Assembly (NCBI RefSeq): GCF_040954645.1
Contig: NC_092807.1
Span: 3,844,001 to 3,908,000 of the forward strand
Length of the DNA stretch: 64,000 nt
Direction: 5' to 3'
Origin: Diabrotica undecimpunctata
Lineage: Eukaryota > Arthropoda > Insecta > Coleoptera > Chrysomelidae
Positions 24,720 through 35,903 of the stretch are shown piece after piece. Within the stretch, counting starts at the first letter, position 1. Every line of letters starts with the position of its first letter. Position numbers and translations under genes: made by a program. Below the pieces are notes generated by a model that was given only the letters and a program-made list of their open reading frames with translations, was not told where the DNA came from and made no database searches.

Positions 24720-26034
24720 TCCATGTAAGAATGACCTCGTATTGGAAGGTTACTTTGATTGAGTCCAACCTTTTTGCAGTATTAACTACATAGTGAAGAT
24801 AACGGAAAACAGTGAAGTTTTTATTTTGGCCGCCACATGAATCACAGAATATGTGGAGGTGACGAACTGACAGATCAAGCTGAACAAAGATAAAATGGTG
24901 CAGAAATGACACTACTTCGTTTGAACCTTTGCCTCCTATGGTTTCTGGAAAACAATAAAATGTAGCATTTCCTGTTGACAATACATGAATATTAAAGGAG
25001 TGAAGCGTCAGTTGTCTCTTATAGTAGACGTCGTTGGTCGGAATATTTGGAGTGGATAAATTTTTTTCAAAATCCATAGATACTGCTTCACAGTTAACAT
25101 TCTGCATTGCTGCTTTCCTTGCCCTTCTCTTTATTTCATAAAATGCTTCCGCTTTGGATTTGTGTAGGCTATTTGACAAAGTTATTCGTTTTATCTCAAC
25201 TTCTATCTTTTGTTTTTCAGAGGCATCAATTGTTTCATTCAGTTTATTGTGAAGGACCTTAAGTTCAGCCAAGAAATGATCGCAAGCACTACACGTATCA
25301 CTCCGCGGATAGCTGAAGCTAATGTTAAAATGCTTATTAAAGATTTGTCGATATGTTTCGTAAGACAAAGGAGCGCCCTTATCGGATTTGTACATAGTGT
25401 ACATTTTCTTAATATTTAAGTCATCCGGAAGGTACATTTTCTTAGTTTTATTTTTACTATAATGGCTTTCTCTTCCTTTAAAACGCTTTATGTGTTCAAT
25501 AACTTCATCTAGCTGTTGTTTTGTTAATGCGTGTTTTTTTGGATTTTTTCCGCGTTTGTCAATTGGTGCACTACCAGTAGCTTTTAAACTTTTTTGAATA
25601 TTTTCAAGCCTCTTCCGACCAATGCCATGAAGGCTTAGAAAAGCTTTAAAACAAACTGGGACGTCAGTAGTTTTATCGTCAGTCGTTATTCTAACTCTAA
25701 AAGAATACGTTGCATCATGCAATCTTGATGTAGCTTCATCTCGGGCTCTTCTTTGCTTTACGGGCATTAACGTTATTAGGCCTGCCAAGTAAATATTTTG
25801 TTCATCACGCCCCATACGGTTAAAATTGTTTATAATGTTTGATCGATTTTGTTGATCTACTGTTTTGAAACACTTAAGTCTCTTACATTGACAATCGTCA
25901 CCTGTTTCATGGCTCTGTTGTCTTAACCGCTTCATTACTTCATTTATTCGACCTGTAATTTTCCTTTTTCTAGTGTTTTTTTCGCGACACGTATCATCTC
26001 TTTCACTATCCGTCATTTTAGAACACAATAACAC
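24697..26034 (-). pseudogene. transposase-like protein with FCDSCGGQNKN motif, N-terminal part
   Basis: A 445-codon frame: basic N terminus (NTRKRKITGRI), a segment LITLMPVKQRRARDE, the short pattern FLSLHGIGRKRLENI, a Cys pair RSDTCSACDHF, then an acidic position in AVSMDFEKNL, a Tyr/Arg-rich YYKRQLTLHSFNIHV and HIFCDSCGGQNKNFTVF. The ordered acidic residues and the CDSCGGQNKN box are seen in a widespread family of uncharacterised insect transposase-derived proteins. A one-base frameshift near 24760 separates it from the C-terminal part, so this copy is broken. The catalytic triad assignment is inference. Confidence 0.7.
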
Positions 26035-26367
26035 GCACTTTATTTAATGAAGGCTAATCGAAAAGTAAACGTTTTTAGTAAACAAAATGCGGCGTGTACT
26101 CCCCCGACGTCCGACAAGCACTGACATTCCACCTTTCTCGGATTTACGCGAGGACCATTCGCCTTTCTTCCCTGTACGAAGAATTTTATAACGTGTTTTA
26201 AGCTATGAGGATTCGTCTTTTTCCCATGTTTGAACGACTCACATAAAACTACTACTAAAAACCTACATATTGCTGCTCTGAACAAAAAATAATCAAAAAT
26301 TGACATTTCGCCTTTCTTCCGTGTGGTCTTCATATGTTTTTCTCATTTACCTCACTTTTATTTGCAG

Positions 26368-26567
26368 GTGCTTCACCACTTCATGTAGCAGTAGCATTTG
26401 GTAATACTAGCATTGTAAGGTATCTAGCAGGGAGGTTCCCTGAAACCCTCCAAATGGTAGATGATGAAGGTAGAACTCCTTTACATTATGCTGCTGTATT
26501 AAATGATAACGGACACTATTACAATTTATTAGTTCATTTAGGAGCTGATATGAGGATAGATGATAAC
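26368..26567 (+). CDS. host gene exon F: ankyrin repeats
   Basis: Acceptor TTATTTGCAG (phase 1), donor GTAAGT (phase 0). It encodes two ankyrin repeats: ASPLHVAVAFGNTSIVRYLA and DDEGRTPLHYAAVLNDNGHY, ending LGADMRIDDN. This is nearly parallel to exon B (NEGRTPLHYAALLKDDGN ... GADESALDN), showing that the block was duplicated inside the gene with its intron position. Confidence 0.93.
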
Positions 26568-26779
26568 GTAAGTACAGTATAAATTGGAGTGAAAAATATT
26601 TAAATTCTATATTCAACTTTAGCATAATTAAACTATCAAAACCTTACGCTACAACCTCTTTAGCCAACAGTTCTTGTACTACTCCCCAATTCATCATTAT
26701 CATCATCATCCAGCCTTCATTTATCACGTCCACTAAACTAAACTCCTTCATTCTTTACGATTTTGTGCTTTTTGTTGCC

Positions 26780-27430
26780 AATTTTTGGTGATACGCCTGA
26801 TGTTTTCAGCCTAACGTGTCGGTAATCTTCCCCTGCTACGTTTGTCTGCCCTTGGCCTCCAATTTGTAATTTTACTTGTCCATCGTGAGTTGTGCATTCT
26901 CGCTATATAGCCTGTTCAGTTCCATTTCCGTTCTGCTATGCGTTCCATAACATCAACAATACTCGTCCTCCCAGCATAGACAGTACCATTCGTCTTCGTC
27001 TCTGTTTCATTCTCAATTTTAAAGCCATAGTCTTAGTTAGAGTCATATTTTCCACCCTATAGGTCATGACCAGTAATACGCATTGGTTAAATACTTTTCT
27101 TTTGAGGCTAATTAATATGTGTGTCTCGCAATTTTCCAAAGGCTGCCCTCGCTGAAATAATTATTCTTTGGACTTCTTTGTCCAAATAATTGGTCTGGAT
27201 ACTTATTTTATGATCCAAATACGTATGTTTCTCCACCAGTTCTACCACATTGCCTTGAATAGTTAAATGGTTATTGGGGGACCATATTTGTCATAAACTT
27301 AGTTTTGGTAAAGTTCATTCTAAAACCCTCCTTCGAACATGCAAAATCTATGAAAGTGAGTATGGTCTCCCCAACTATCTTCAAATTCCCATGATCTTGG
27401 GTCGGAAGACCAGTTAACACTAAACTGCTG
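26780..27430 (-). pseudogene. non-LTR RT C-terminal remnant
   Basis: Minus-strand pieces read FACSKEGFRMNFTKTKFMT (about 27350-27290), then SLKRKVFNQCVLLVMTY and KLRMKQRRRRMVLSMLGG. These correspond to the RT palm end and thumb of an RTE-like element (compare MERQMLGISLKD at 28600). Frames are broken. It lies in the intron between exons F and G. Confidence 0.6.
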
Positions 27431-27796
27431 GATGGTTGTCAACAAGATAATCTATTATGATCTATTATAATTTTTTCTGAGTTACTGTACTTGAAGATTG
27501 TGTCGATAATACTTTTTTGTTGTACTTGATTCTGGCATACACTCCAGGCAATGCAAATCTAGAACTCTTGGTTTCAGTCACCATATTTGCATCCCAATAT
27601 CAGAATATATTTAAAATGTTGATAAGCGAGTAGTATCTGTTTATTAAGTCGTATATGAATTATCAATATTACTTTAAGGTATTTTTATAATGTATCTCAC
27701 ATATCTCCTTACTGTTATTTCTTATGATTTTCCAACAAGATATTCCTGAATCTTAAAATTTAAATAACTAAAATTTACCTCATATTTGATTTGCAG

Positions 27797-27911
27797 CAAG
27801 GCTTTACTCCCGAATACTATAGGAAAAACCAACAGGACTTTAACCACAGGAGCTTACTTCGCGATTTTGGAGCTGAGGAAGATGAAGCTGAAGAAATACT
27901 TGCTGATAAAG
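27797..27911 (+). CDS. host gene exon G: end of ankyrin block 2
   Basis: Acceptor TTGATTTGCAG (phase 0), donor GTAGGT leaving one base (phase 1). It encodes QGFTPEYYRKNQQDFNHRSL, then LRDFGAEEDEAEEILADK. The phase-1 donor fits both the kinase-like exon at 35904 (G+TG gives Val) and the exon at 41450 (G+AT gives Asp). It is therefore the branch point for two possible transcripts. Confidence 0.9.
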
Positions 27912-28439
27912 GTAGGTGTTATTATCATAGGTATTTAATGGCTTCAGGATGTTAATAAAACAATTATTGATAAAAATTTGGATTTTCGTATAGGTCAAAA
28001 TTGTTACTACCATAATCGATTAAAAAGTTGAACATTAGAAAGTATTATTGCCTTAAAGAAGGATTGTTTTTTAATTTTTTTGTATATTTTATTTAAAGTC
28101 TGAGATGAAGTTCCAAAAAAAAATTAAGAACATTCATTGCTAAAAACAAAACAATTCCAAAGTATAATACATTCCCGTTCTTCCGCAAGCATTCACCTTC
28201 GATGCTGAATTAGAACCCAAACCGCAGTCTAGACCATCAAAAAAAATAAAAACAATAGCTGAAAAACAACTTTTGAAATATATAATTAGGATCAATATTA
28301 TCTCTCCTGGAAATTGTCCGTGGGTTAGGATTAATGTGGATATCACTTAAAAACGGGACTCCAGACTCCACCTCATAGTTGGTCGGGAAAAAGGTCAATA
28401 ATAAACTAATAACATAGGAATGTTAACAAAATGATAAAT

Positions 28440-28950
28440 TATATGAATAAAAAATATGTAATAGAAAACAGACGTGTAAAAATAAGCAAAGACTGCGAAC
28501 CAAAGTGTTTAATTCCTGTATCCTACCTGTACTTACATATGGAGCTCAAACCTGGACATTTACTAAAATAAACATGGAGGACATCAGAAAAACTCAGAGA
28601 GCTATGGAACGACAGATGCTGGGTATTTCACTCAAAGACCATAAAACCAATGAAGACATTCGTAATAGAACAAAAGTAAAAGATGCTGTCGAAGAGGCAG
28701 CTAAACTGAAATGGAAATGGGCTGGACATAACGAACGTCTTAAGGACAGCCGGTGGAATAAAGAAATCGGGAATTAGTGGCCATATGAAGTAAAAAAGAC
28801 CACGAGAAAGACCGCAAATGCGCTGGAGCGACGATATTAAAAGAACTGCAGGACCAATGTTGGAAACATCTTACAAACAACAGAGATGAATGGCGAGAAT
28901 TGGGAGAGGCCTATATTCGGCAATCCGAATAGATAGAAGGGCTTAAAAAA
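28440..28950 (+). pseudogene. non-LTR RT C-terminal fragment (plus strand)
   Basis: The plus frame from about 28505 encodes VLTYGAQTWTFTKINMEDI, RAMERQMLGISLKDHKTN and KWKWAGHNERLKDSRW, a close relative of the fragment at 3983-4549. Beyond 28777 the match continues through frame breaks (ALERR, RTNVGN, EMNGENWER). It is a 5'-truncated RTE-like copy in the intron between exons G and H. Confidence 0.75.
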
Positions 28951-29199
28951 GATAGAAAACTAAGCCTAATGGTTCGTTTTTATCGTATTCTTACGAGTTT
29001 TCAAGAACACTTCGGAGTGTTGTAAAACCCAGAGAAATTAAATAAATTTGTAGTGCAAATTATTTTTTTCTTAGAAACTCCTCGTATAATATTGCTCTGT
29101 TTTCAGTTTATGGTAAAATGACCAGACAAAAAGTTCCTCTTTCTCCTTTATATTTTCTCCTTCATAAGGATGTACTAGTGTCATGTAATTTCTTTGGCT

Positions 29200-30725
29200 A
29201 TTTCTGTCCAATTATCTCTCGCGTGTTGTTTTGCTTAGGAGAATGAGTAACCAGTCATGTCCTTTATTTGGTCCGACCATCGTACTGGAGATCTTCCTCT
29301 GGATCTTTTACCTGCTACTTTACCTTCAACTATCATTGGCTCCATGCCTTCTCTTCTTCTAGTTATATGTCCAAAATATCTCAGTATATTTTTGTTGATA
29401 GTTGTGATGAGTCTAGTTTTTATGTTAAGTTCTGCTGAAATTGAGTTATTTGTGCGATGGGGGTCCATAGTATGCGCAACACTCTACTTTAAACCTACAT
29501 TTCAAATGCCTTATACAGTTTAAATCGGCTTTTTTCAGGAGGAAATATCAATGCTCGAACAACAAGCCATAATTTTGTGTTTTTTGTGATGGATGTCAGT
29601 GTTCTTCCAAATTTTTGTGAGTTTGGATGTTGCCGATCTGTTCTCTTGTTCCTCTACCTGGGACGAATTCGCATTGTTCTTGTTGAAATTATAGTAAGAG
29701 AATTGATTTGAGTGTTTCATTGATGATGGTTAGAAGTACTTTACTCGCGTGAGATATCAATGCGGTAATTACTGCAATCTGTTTAGTACAGTAATTACTG
29801 CAATCTGTTTTATATATGGGAATGGACGTGAGTTTACCCCAGTCATTTGGCCACTTTCAAGTATTTCAGATCTCATTGCAATTTATAAGCATTACTTCCG
29901 TTCCTAATTCTCCCATTTCTTTGAGTGTTTCAACTGTTATTCCATCTTCTCCTTTTGCTTTTCTGAATTTTAACTTTTTAATTGCCGCCTCAATTTCTGA
30001 TTTCAATATTTGAGGTTTTTTTTCATAACTTCTTTTCTCTCTATTATTATCTGGGTCTTTTTAGAGAATAGTATTTTGCAATATTGTTTCCACACCTCTG
30101 CGATACCGTCTGGGTTTGTTATGGTATTTCCACTAGTATCTTTGATGATCTGTGTCTGCTGTTTGAATTCTCTCGCTAGATACTTGACTTTTGAGAAAAG
30201 TTCTTTAGATTCTTGGCGGTCAGCATGTTCCTCTAGTTGTACATATATGTTTTTAATATAATTATTTTTGTCGCTTCTGTACAAGTGTTTTATAGTTATA
30301 TATATGATGCATATCTCTATTTCTTTTTGTTTTGAATTTGGTGTGCCGTTTTCGTCTTTCTTCTACAAGATTGAGAGTCTCTTCAGTCATCCAATGTTTT
30401 TTCCTAACTGTTTTGTCTTTAGGATTAGTATTGTTGATGGCTTCAGTGATCCATTTCTTTGTGTATTCTTCTTAGAAGGTCAGCTTCTGCTAATGCTTCT
30501 CTAAACTTTTCCGGGTGTTTTGGAATCGGTTTTTGTCTTTTACTTGTGATTGTTTTGCTGTGTAACTTAATGCGAAATTCTGCTTGTAACATTTTGTGGT
30601 TGGAACCACAGTTTGCAGCTGGTTTTATCTTTACGTTGATTATTAAGCTCCTCCATCGTTTAGTGACAAGAATATAATCTATTTGGTTCTTGTATCGTCC
30701 TCCAGGCGAAGAAAATGTTGATATT
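29200..30725 (-). pseudogene. RTE-like element remnant (endonuclease end to RT tail)
   Basis: From high to low coordinate on the minus strand: endonuclease end YKNQIDYILVTKRWRSLI with the SDH-like GSNHKM (about 30690-30580); the EN-RT linker ELFSKVKYLAREFKQQTQII ... NPDGIAEVWKQYC (30284-30003); degraded RT; and the tail NKNILRYFGHITRRREGMEP with GRSPVRWSDQIK (29468-29235). The order is that of a single old element. Several frameshifts and stops are present. Confidence 0.75.
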
Positions 30726-30852
30726 CTCCACGGATGATGTTTAAAAAAAAGTTATAAGGCCCAAAAAAAATTTTATCAAAAACTTTTAGTTATTTTTGTT
30801 AATAACTTTTTTATTTTCCATTTTACGATTAAAAAGAATAGAAACAAAGTTG

Positions 30853-31042
30853 TGTTTCAAGTATGTTAATAAGGTCTCAATTAAACTACTGTATTGGCTG
30901 AACATATATTAATAATATTCATACATTACAACATGATCATGTCGCCCATTGTCGCCGTTGGGAAGTGGTATTGACTTGACATTGACATATTTGACATAGT
31001 TACCAGGTTTACGTTAAGCCTATCTTACATTAATGTCAAACA
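30853..31042 (-). repeat. 3' LTR of compact gypsy element
   Basis: 190 bp, TG...CA. It differs from the 5' LTR at only a few sites (for example around 31021-31026 and 30858). Confidence 0.9.
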
Positions 31043-31135
31043 CCTTCCCCTTAAAGATTAAGGCGTACCCTAGGTTTAATTGTACGTCCAAATTTTGAAA
31101 CATTACATTTCTTACTATCATTATTTTTTGAGCAG

Positions 31136-31768
31136 CTATAATGAGGACTTATTTGGGTTTGTGTGTGGATACAACTCAGGTTCAAGATACATGTCTGCTA
31201 CATCTGATTTTGTATGTGATGGTCTTATGTGTCTTGTGTTTCTTCTAACTATCCTATTATTGCATTCCTTTCTTATCCAGTACGATCTGGGTTCTTTAGC
31301 TTTTTCTACAATAACAGCTTTATACCATACTTTAAAAACACTACTCTTAACAACTACATTATCCCCCCTTTTATAAGTTGTTGGTGTACGTTTACTATGT
31401 TTATCATACTGAACTTTTGTTTTTTGTTGTTGGTCCGATAACAGTTTATAAATCTCATTCTGAATTTTAGGTTGTAATTGTTCACTATTTACTGGTATTT
31501 CTGTTCTCAAAGATCTACTATTTAATATTTGTGATGGAGATGCACTTAATGAAATAATAGCAGTATTATTATATTCTAAAACTAACTCACGATAATCAGA
31601 GTTTTCTGTAAAACTTTTTTTTAAAATTTGTTTACAAATTCCTACAGCCTTTTCAGCAAGGCCATTACTTTGGTGGTAATGAGGTGAACATGTCAGGACT
31701 GTAATTTGTTTATTATCGTACTTAATATTTTTTACACTTAAATGATATAAATGGTAAATTATCTGCAA
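31136..31768 (-). pseudogene. gypsy integrase, C-terminal part
   Basis: Continues the integrase after an in-frame TAA at about 31775. It includes the catalytic Glu region (HYHQSNGLAEKAVGICKQIL) and a C-terminal basic tail (KRGDNVVVKS, RRNTRHIRPS). The second catalytic Asp lies just upstream (ADNLPF), between the stop and the first Met here. The stop splits the enzyme. Confidence 0.85.
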
Positions 31769-31775
31769 TTAAAAA

Positions 31776-32429
31776 TTAAGGATAGCCAAATCTGGAAAAA
31801 ACATCTTGCATTGCATCTATTATGGCTTCAGATGTTTTATTATTTAATGATAGCATCTCTATCCAATGGGAAAAATAATCTATTAGAATTAAGTAAGATT
31901 TACCACCAAATTCCAAAATATCAGCCGCAATTTTATTGAACCTCAATTTTGGTATTGAATGTGCTAACATTGGCTCTCTATAATTATTTGGCATGAATTT
32001 TTCACAAATTCTACATTTTTTTATAAACTGGACAATATCATCCCTAAGGTTTGGCGAAAAAAATAAAGATCTTGCTTTATTAATAGTTTTACTAGTTCCT
32101 ATATGACCTTTATGTAACAGACTAATCATTTCCTGTTTTAGAGATTTTGGTACAATTATTTTATTTTCAACAAAAACAATTCCTGCTTCAACATATATAT
32201 CATTTTTAATACTGTAATATGGCTTTATATACTCTGGAATCTTGTTTTCTTTAGGCCAGCCTTTATAATAAAAATCAACAATTGTAGCCAAAACTTTATC
32301 TTTAGAGGTTTCTTCTCTGAACTGATATATTTTTTTATCTGTCATTGGTAAGTATAGTGAGACTGAATGAACCATATCAAACATCTCTAAATCAAGGGTT
32401 TGTGCCTTTAAACTAGCTCTAGAAAGCAT
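31776..32429 (-). pseudogene. gypsy integrase, N-terminal part
   Basis: HHCC zinc region (LLHKGHIGTSKTINKARSLF ... CRICEKFMPNN) and first catalytic Asp (KIAADILEFGGKSYLILID, then YFSHWIEML). It ends at a TAA that replaces a sense codon after FGYP. The beginning MLSRASLKAQ is the end of RNase H, reached by a frame change. Confidence 0.85.
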
Positions 32430-32838
32430 ATCTACACATTAATATGTACTTTAATAATTTTAGCCTTAAACGCTGCAACCTTACTGACATAATTTTGCAT
32501 ATTGGTTTCTGCATAATTGAAATTATTGGTTTATGATCTGTTTGGACATCAACATCACACTGGTAAATAAAGTTATGAAATTTTTGTGTACCATAAAAAA
32601 TGGCTAATAACTCTTTCTCTGTCTGGCTGTAATTTATTTCATGTTCATTCATAGACCTAGATGAACATGCAACTAATTTCAACATACCATCATAGTTTTG
32701 AAACATACAACACCCAATTCCATTTTTGGATGCATCACATTGCAAAACTATCTTTTTATTTGGATCAAATGGTACCAGAGCTGGAGAATTTGAAATTATT
32801 TTCTTTAACTTATCAAAACATTCCTGGTGTTTAGGCAA
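32419..32838 (-). pseudogene. gypsy RNase H
   Basis: Frame with KIVLQCDASKNGIGCCMFQN (catalytic Asp), SSRSMNEHEINYSQTEKELL (Glu) and VDVQTDHKPIISIM (Asp). It ends prematurely where a short deletion and frameshift remove the usual link to the ADALSR-type end. Confidence 0.85.
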
Positions 32839-33016
32839 CCATTGCCATTCTACATTGTTTTTAAAAGTTCACATAAAATTTGCATGTGCTCAGCCATATT
32901 TTTAACATAACGTCTAATATAGTTAAAGGAACCTATTATTCTTTGTAACTCTAATTTACTTTTTGGAGTTTCTAATTTACATAAAGCATCTGTCCTCTCA
33001 GGATCTACTTTCATTC

Positions 33017-34084
33017 CTAAATGAGAAAAAGTCCCATAAACTTTACTTCTTTTTTGCTAAATTGAATTTTCTCTTTATTAAATCTAGCACCCACCTCTTT
33101 TGCTCTATTTATCACCTCCTTGACCGTTTGATCATGTTCATCTTGAGACGCCCCTGCTATGATCATATCATCATGACAAACTACAATGTTTTTAATATCA
33201 CCAAAATGCTTTTCAACTGCCTCTTGAAAAAGGTCTTGAGAATTTGATAACCCAAAAGGTAAAACTAAAAACCTGTAAGTTCCATAGTGTGTAGAGAAAC
33301 AACATTTCCATGAAGAATTTTCATCAATTGAAAGTTGGTGATAACTTTCAGATAAATCAAAAACAGAATATACATTTTTGTTTAATAATTTTGAACATAT
33401 TTCCTCAATGGACTCCCCAACTCTAGGTTTGCGTACTAGATGTTTATTCAGATCTGAGGGATCTAAACATATTCTTAATTTACCATTACTCTTTTCGACT
33501 ATCACCATTCTATTAATGCTTGCCCTGGGGTCTATGTTTTCTACCTTAACAATTGCTTTTCTTTGGACTAATCTATCTAGCTCAGTTTTAAGTGAATTTC
33601 TAATTTTTATTGGACACTTGGTAGGTGGATAGCAAACTGGTTCAAATTTATCATTTGTTGTAATTTCATATGTGCCAGGAAATTTGCCTGACCCTGTGAA
33701 AACTTCAAAATTTTCATTGATAAATTTATCTGTTAAATCAGACCGGCCTATCTTATTTATTTTTATAGAATCAATACGTTTTACCAAACTTAAATTTAAA
33801 CATGTTTGTCCACATATCAGAACCTGACTTGCACCATCCACAATGACAAAATCTTCAAAAATATTCTTACCCTTACATTTTACATTTAAATTTACTACAC
33901 CTATAGGATGAGACACATTTCCATCAAATGCCTTTAACACATATTCAGTAGGCCTGGTTTTAAATTGACAATTAAATTTTTTATAAACATTTAAAGGAAT
34001 AACATTTACATCTGCCCCTGTGTCTAACTTAGCTTTCAATTTATAATTTTCAACCTCTATATACTCTTCCCAAGTGTCTATCAA
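33017..34084 (-). pseudogene. gypsy protease and reverse transcriptase
   Basis: Aspartic protease with LDTGADVNVIP near the start; RT with LRICLDPSDLNKHLVRKP, FDLSESYHQLSIDE, FLVLPFGLSNSQDLFQEA and the catalytic VVCHDDMIIAG (YVDD-type box reading CHDD). It ends at about the connection domain by frameshift. Confidence 0.88.
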
Positions 34085-34424
34085 ATCAACATTACATACC
34101 TTTTTCCTGCTGTTAACATTTCTTACAAAAAATTCATTAGAAAAGGTTGACTCATCTTTTTCAGTACTTTTAATATTTTTGACCTTGCAGGCAACTGCAT
34201 AATGGTTTTTTAGTCCACACTTGTTACACTTCTTGTCATAAGCTGGGCATTCCCTCGGACCATGCTTTTTTGCACACCTTCTGCATAAAAAAACTTCTTC
34301 TTCAACTTCTTTCTCTTCATGCCAAGGTTTCTTCGTTATATCATATTTCTTTTTCTCTATCTTCTGTGTATGATTAATATTTCCTGTGTTATATTGAAAC
34401 TGTAAATTTTGAGATCTACTTTGC

Positions 34425-35042
34425 TCACTTGTTCTGCAGAATTCTATAGCTTTTATTTAAACTTAATTTGTCTATTCGCAGGAGGGCTTCTCGTGTGGTC
34501 GGATCCCTAATTCCCATAACAATTTTGTCTCTTAATGCCTTGTCTTCACATGACTCATCGGGATCTAGGGCATTGTAATTGCAACTTCTAACCAAATGTC
34601 TGCACTCTGTCAAAAAATGTTCAAATGTCTCCCCATCTTCTTGTACTCGTTTTATAAAGTTGTACCTCTCAAAGCATTCGTTAACTCTTGGGTTCACATA
34701 CTTATCTAACAGCTGCATTGTGAATTCATACTTATTTAGTTCTTCATCAGGGATAACAAAAGTAGCCATAATCCGTGCTGATTCATGGCCAATAATATTT
34801 CGCAGGATGGATAATTTCACCTGATCTACAGCGTCGTGTTGTCCTGTTGCTACTAAATAATCTTCGAATGAAATTTTCCAAAATTTCCATTCAGAAGCGG
34901 CACTCTGACCCTGGAGGTCGAAATCTTGGGGTAACTTAACATAACCTATTCCATTGACCATGCTTGCCATTTTGGGAACACTTAAATTTTTCTTTTTAAT
35001 AAACTTAGCACTTAACTTTATCCTTGGACACGTAGATTCCAT
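34425..35042 (-). pseudogene. gypsy gag
   Basis: Gag-like core with AASEWKFWKISFEDYLVATG, MQLLDKYVNPRVNECFERY and a DKIVMGIRDPTTREALLR end. It starts at ATG 35042, just after the primer-binding region. A one-base insertion in an A-run near 34450 shifts it out of the zinc-knuckle/protease frame. Confidence 0.85.
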
Positions 35043-35057
35043 AAATTGACTGCGCCA

Positions 35058-35247
35058 TGTTTAAAGTATGTTAATAAGGTCTCAATTAAACTACTGTATT
35101 GGCTGAACATATATTAATAATATTCATACATTACAACATGATCATGTCGCCCATTGTCGCCGTTGGGAAGTGGTATTGACTTGACATTGACATATTTGAC
35201 ATAGTTACCAGGTTTACGTTAAGCCTAACTTTCATTAATGTCAAACA
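35058..35247 (-). repeat. 5' LTR of compact gypsy element
   Basis: 190 bp, paired with 30853-31042. It is followed on the minus strand by TGGCGCAGTC (from 35057), the probable primer-binding site; the tRNA was not identified. Confidence 0.9.
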
Positions 35248-35252
35248 AGTTG

Positions 35253-35903
35253 GAGACAATTTGCTACAATTGATGTCGAATAAAAATTTCTGTAGGGTTA
35301 CTAGTATACGAGATTACGAAGTGCGAAAATCCTTTGCAACCCCTTTGTCGAAGATAGCGGCCGGGGGACAAGGGCGGCGACCCCATAAACTTGAACTTAA
35401 GCTTATTCTTACCCCCCAATATATCAAAAAAATAAAATTGCGTCCTCTAAAAAGTGTATCCCAATGGAACTTCAATGGGGAGGGAGGGAATAACCATCAA
35501 TCATTCGTTTTTATCAGTTTTTATTTGATTATTTAATATTACCGTATGGTTTTAATACCTACAAAAAAAAATGAAGTACACAAGCATTTTCCATAGAAAG
35601 GGCCGCGACTTAACTAGTTAAGAATTTATTGAACAATGAGTTTGTATGCATTTTTTGAATATGTACTCGTATTTTTTTAGTAAAAAGTTACTTAAATCCA
35701 AAATTTTTAACTCGCTATTAATGCAAGGGACTAAAAGGAAAATACAAATAACAATAATCATCCATCCCCTGCAATAATAATGAAACGAAAGCCCGAATTT
35801 TGTGTTAGGCTGCTGCATGTTCTAGTGTGTAATTTTCTAATATTTGATATCATTTATGATTTACCAATACCATCGAATACAATATATATATATTTCACTG
35901 TAG
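35253..35903. other. end of intron before the kinase-like exon, nothing assigned
   Basis: A short GC-richer stretch (about 35350-35390) but no recognised element. The frame upstream of 35904 stays open from ATG 35780, but its translation is hydrophobic intron-like sequence, unlike the protein that follows. Confidence 0.5.

Larger units (their letters stand above)
23872..26330 (-). mobile_element. DNA transposon with 30-bp perfect terminal inverted repeats, unassigned superfamily
   Basis: AAGACCACACGGAAGAAAGG begins the left repeat at 23872-23901, and its exact inverse lies at 26301-26330. Both ends are flanked by CATATG, a probable 6-bp target duplication. A transposase-like gene on the minus strand fills the centre. 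The right end lies only about 37 bp upstream of host exon F, within the splice-acceptor region of that intron. Confidence 0.85.
30853..35247 (-). mobile_element. compact Ty3/gypsy retrotransposon, broken ORFs, complete ends
   Basis: A 4395-bp element with 190-bp LTRs at 30853-31042 and 35058-35247, each TGTTTGAC...AAACA on the minus strand. A perfect 5-bp target duplication AGTTG flanks it (30848-30852 and 35248-35252). A polypurine tract AAGGGGAAGG directly precedes the 3' LTR, and a TGG-starting primer-binding site follows the 5' LTR at 35057. Gag has two Cys zinc-knuckle modules (CNKCGLKNHYAVAC, about 34230-34190) preceding the protease, resembling the Mag / K02A2.6-like lineage. Confidence 0.93.

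Noticed and set aside
26040..26333. 97-codon minus-strand ORF next to exon F
   Set aside because: It covers the terminal non-coding part and TIR of the DNA transposon and has no similarity I can see.
35780..35903. Start of the kinase-like protein at ATG 35780
   Set aside because: The 41 codons before 35904 are hydrophobic and intron-like, while a TAG acceptor at 35903 joins in phase to exon G.
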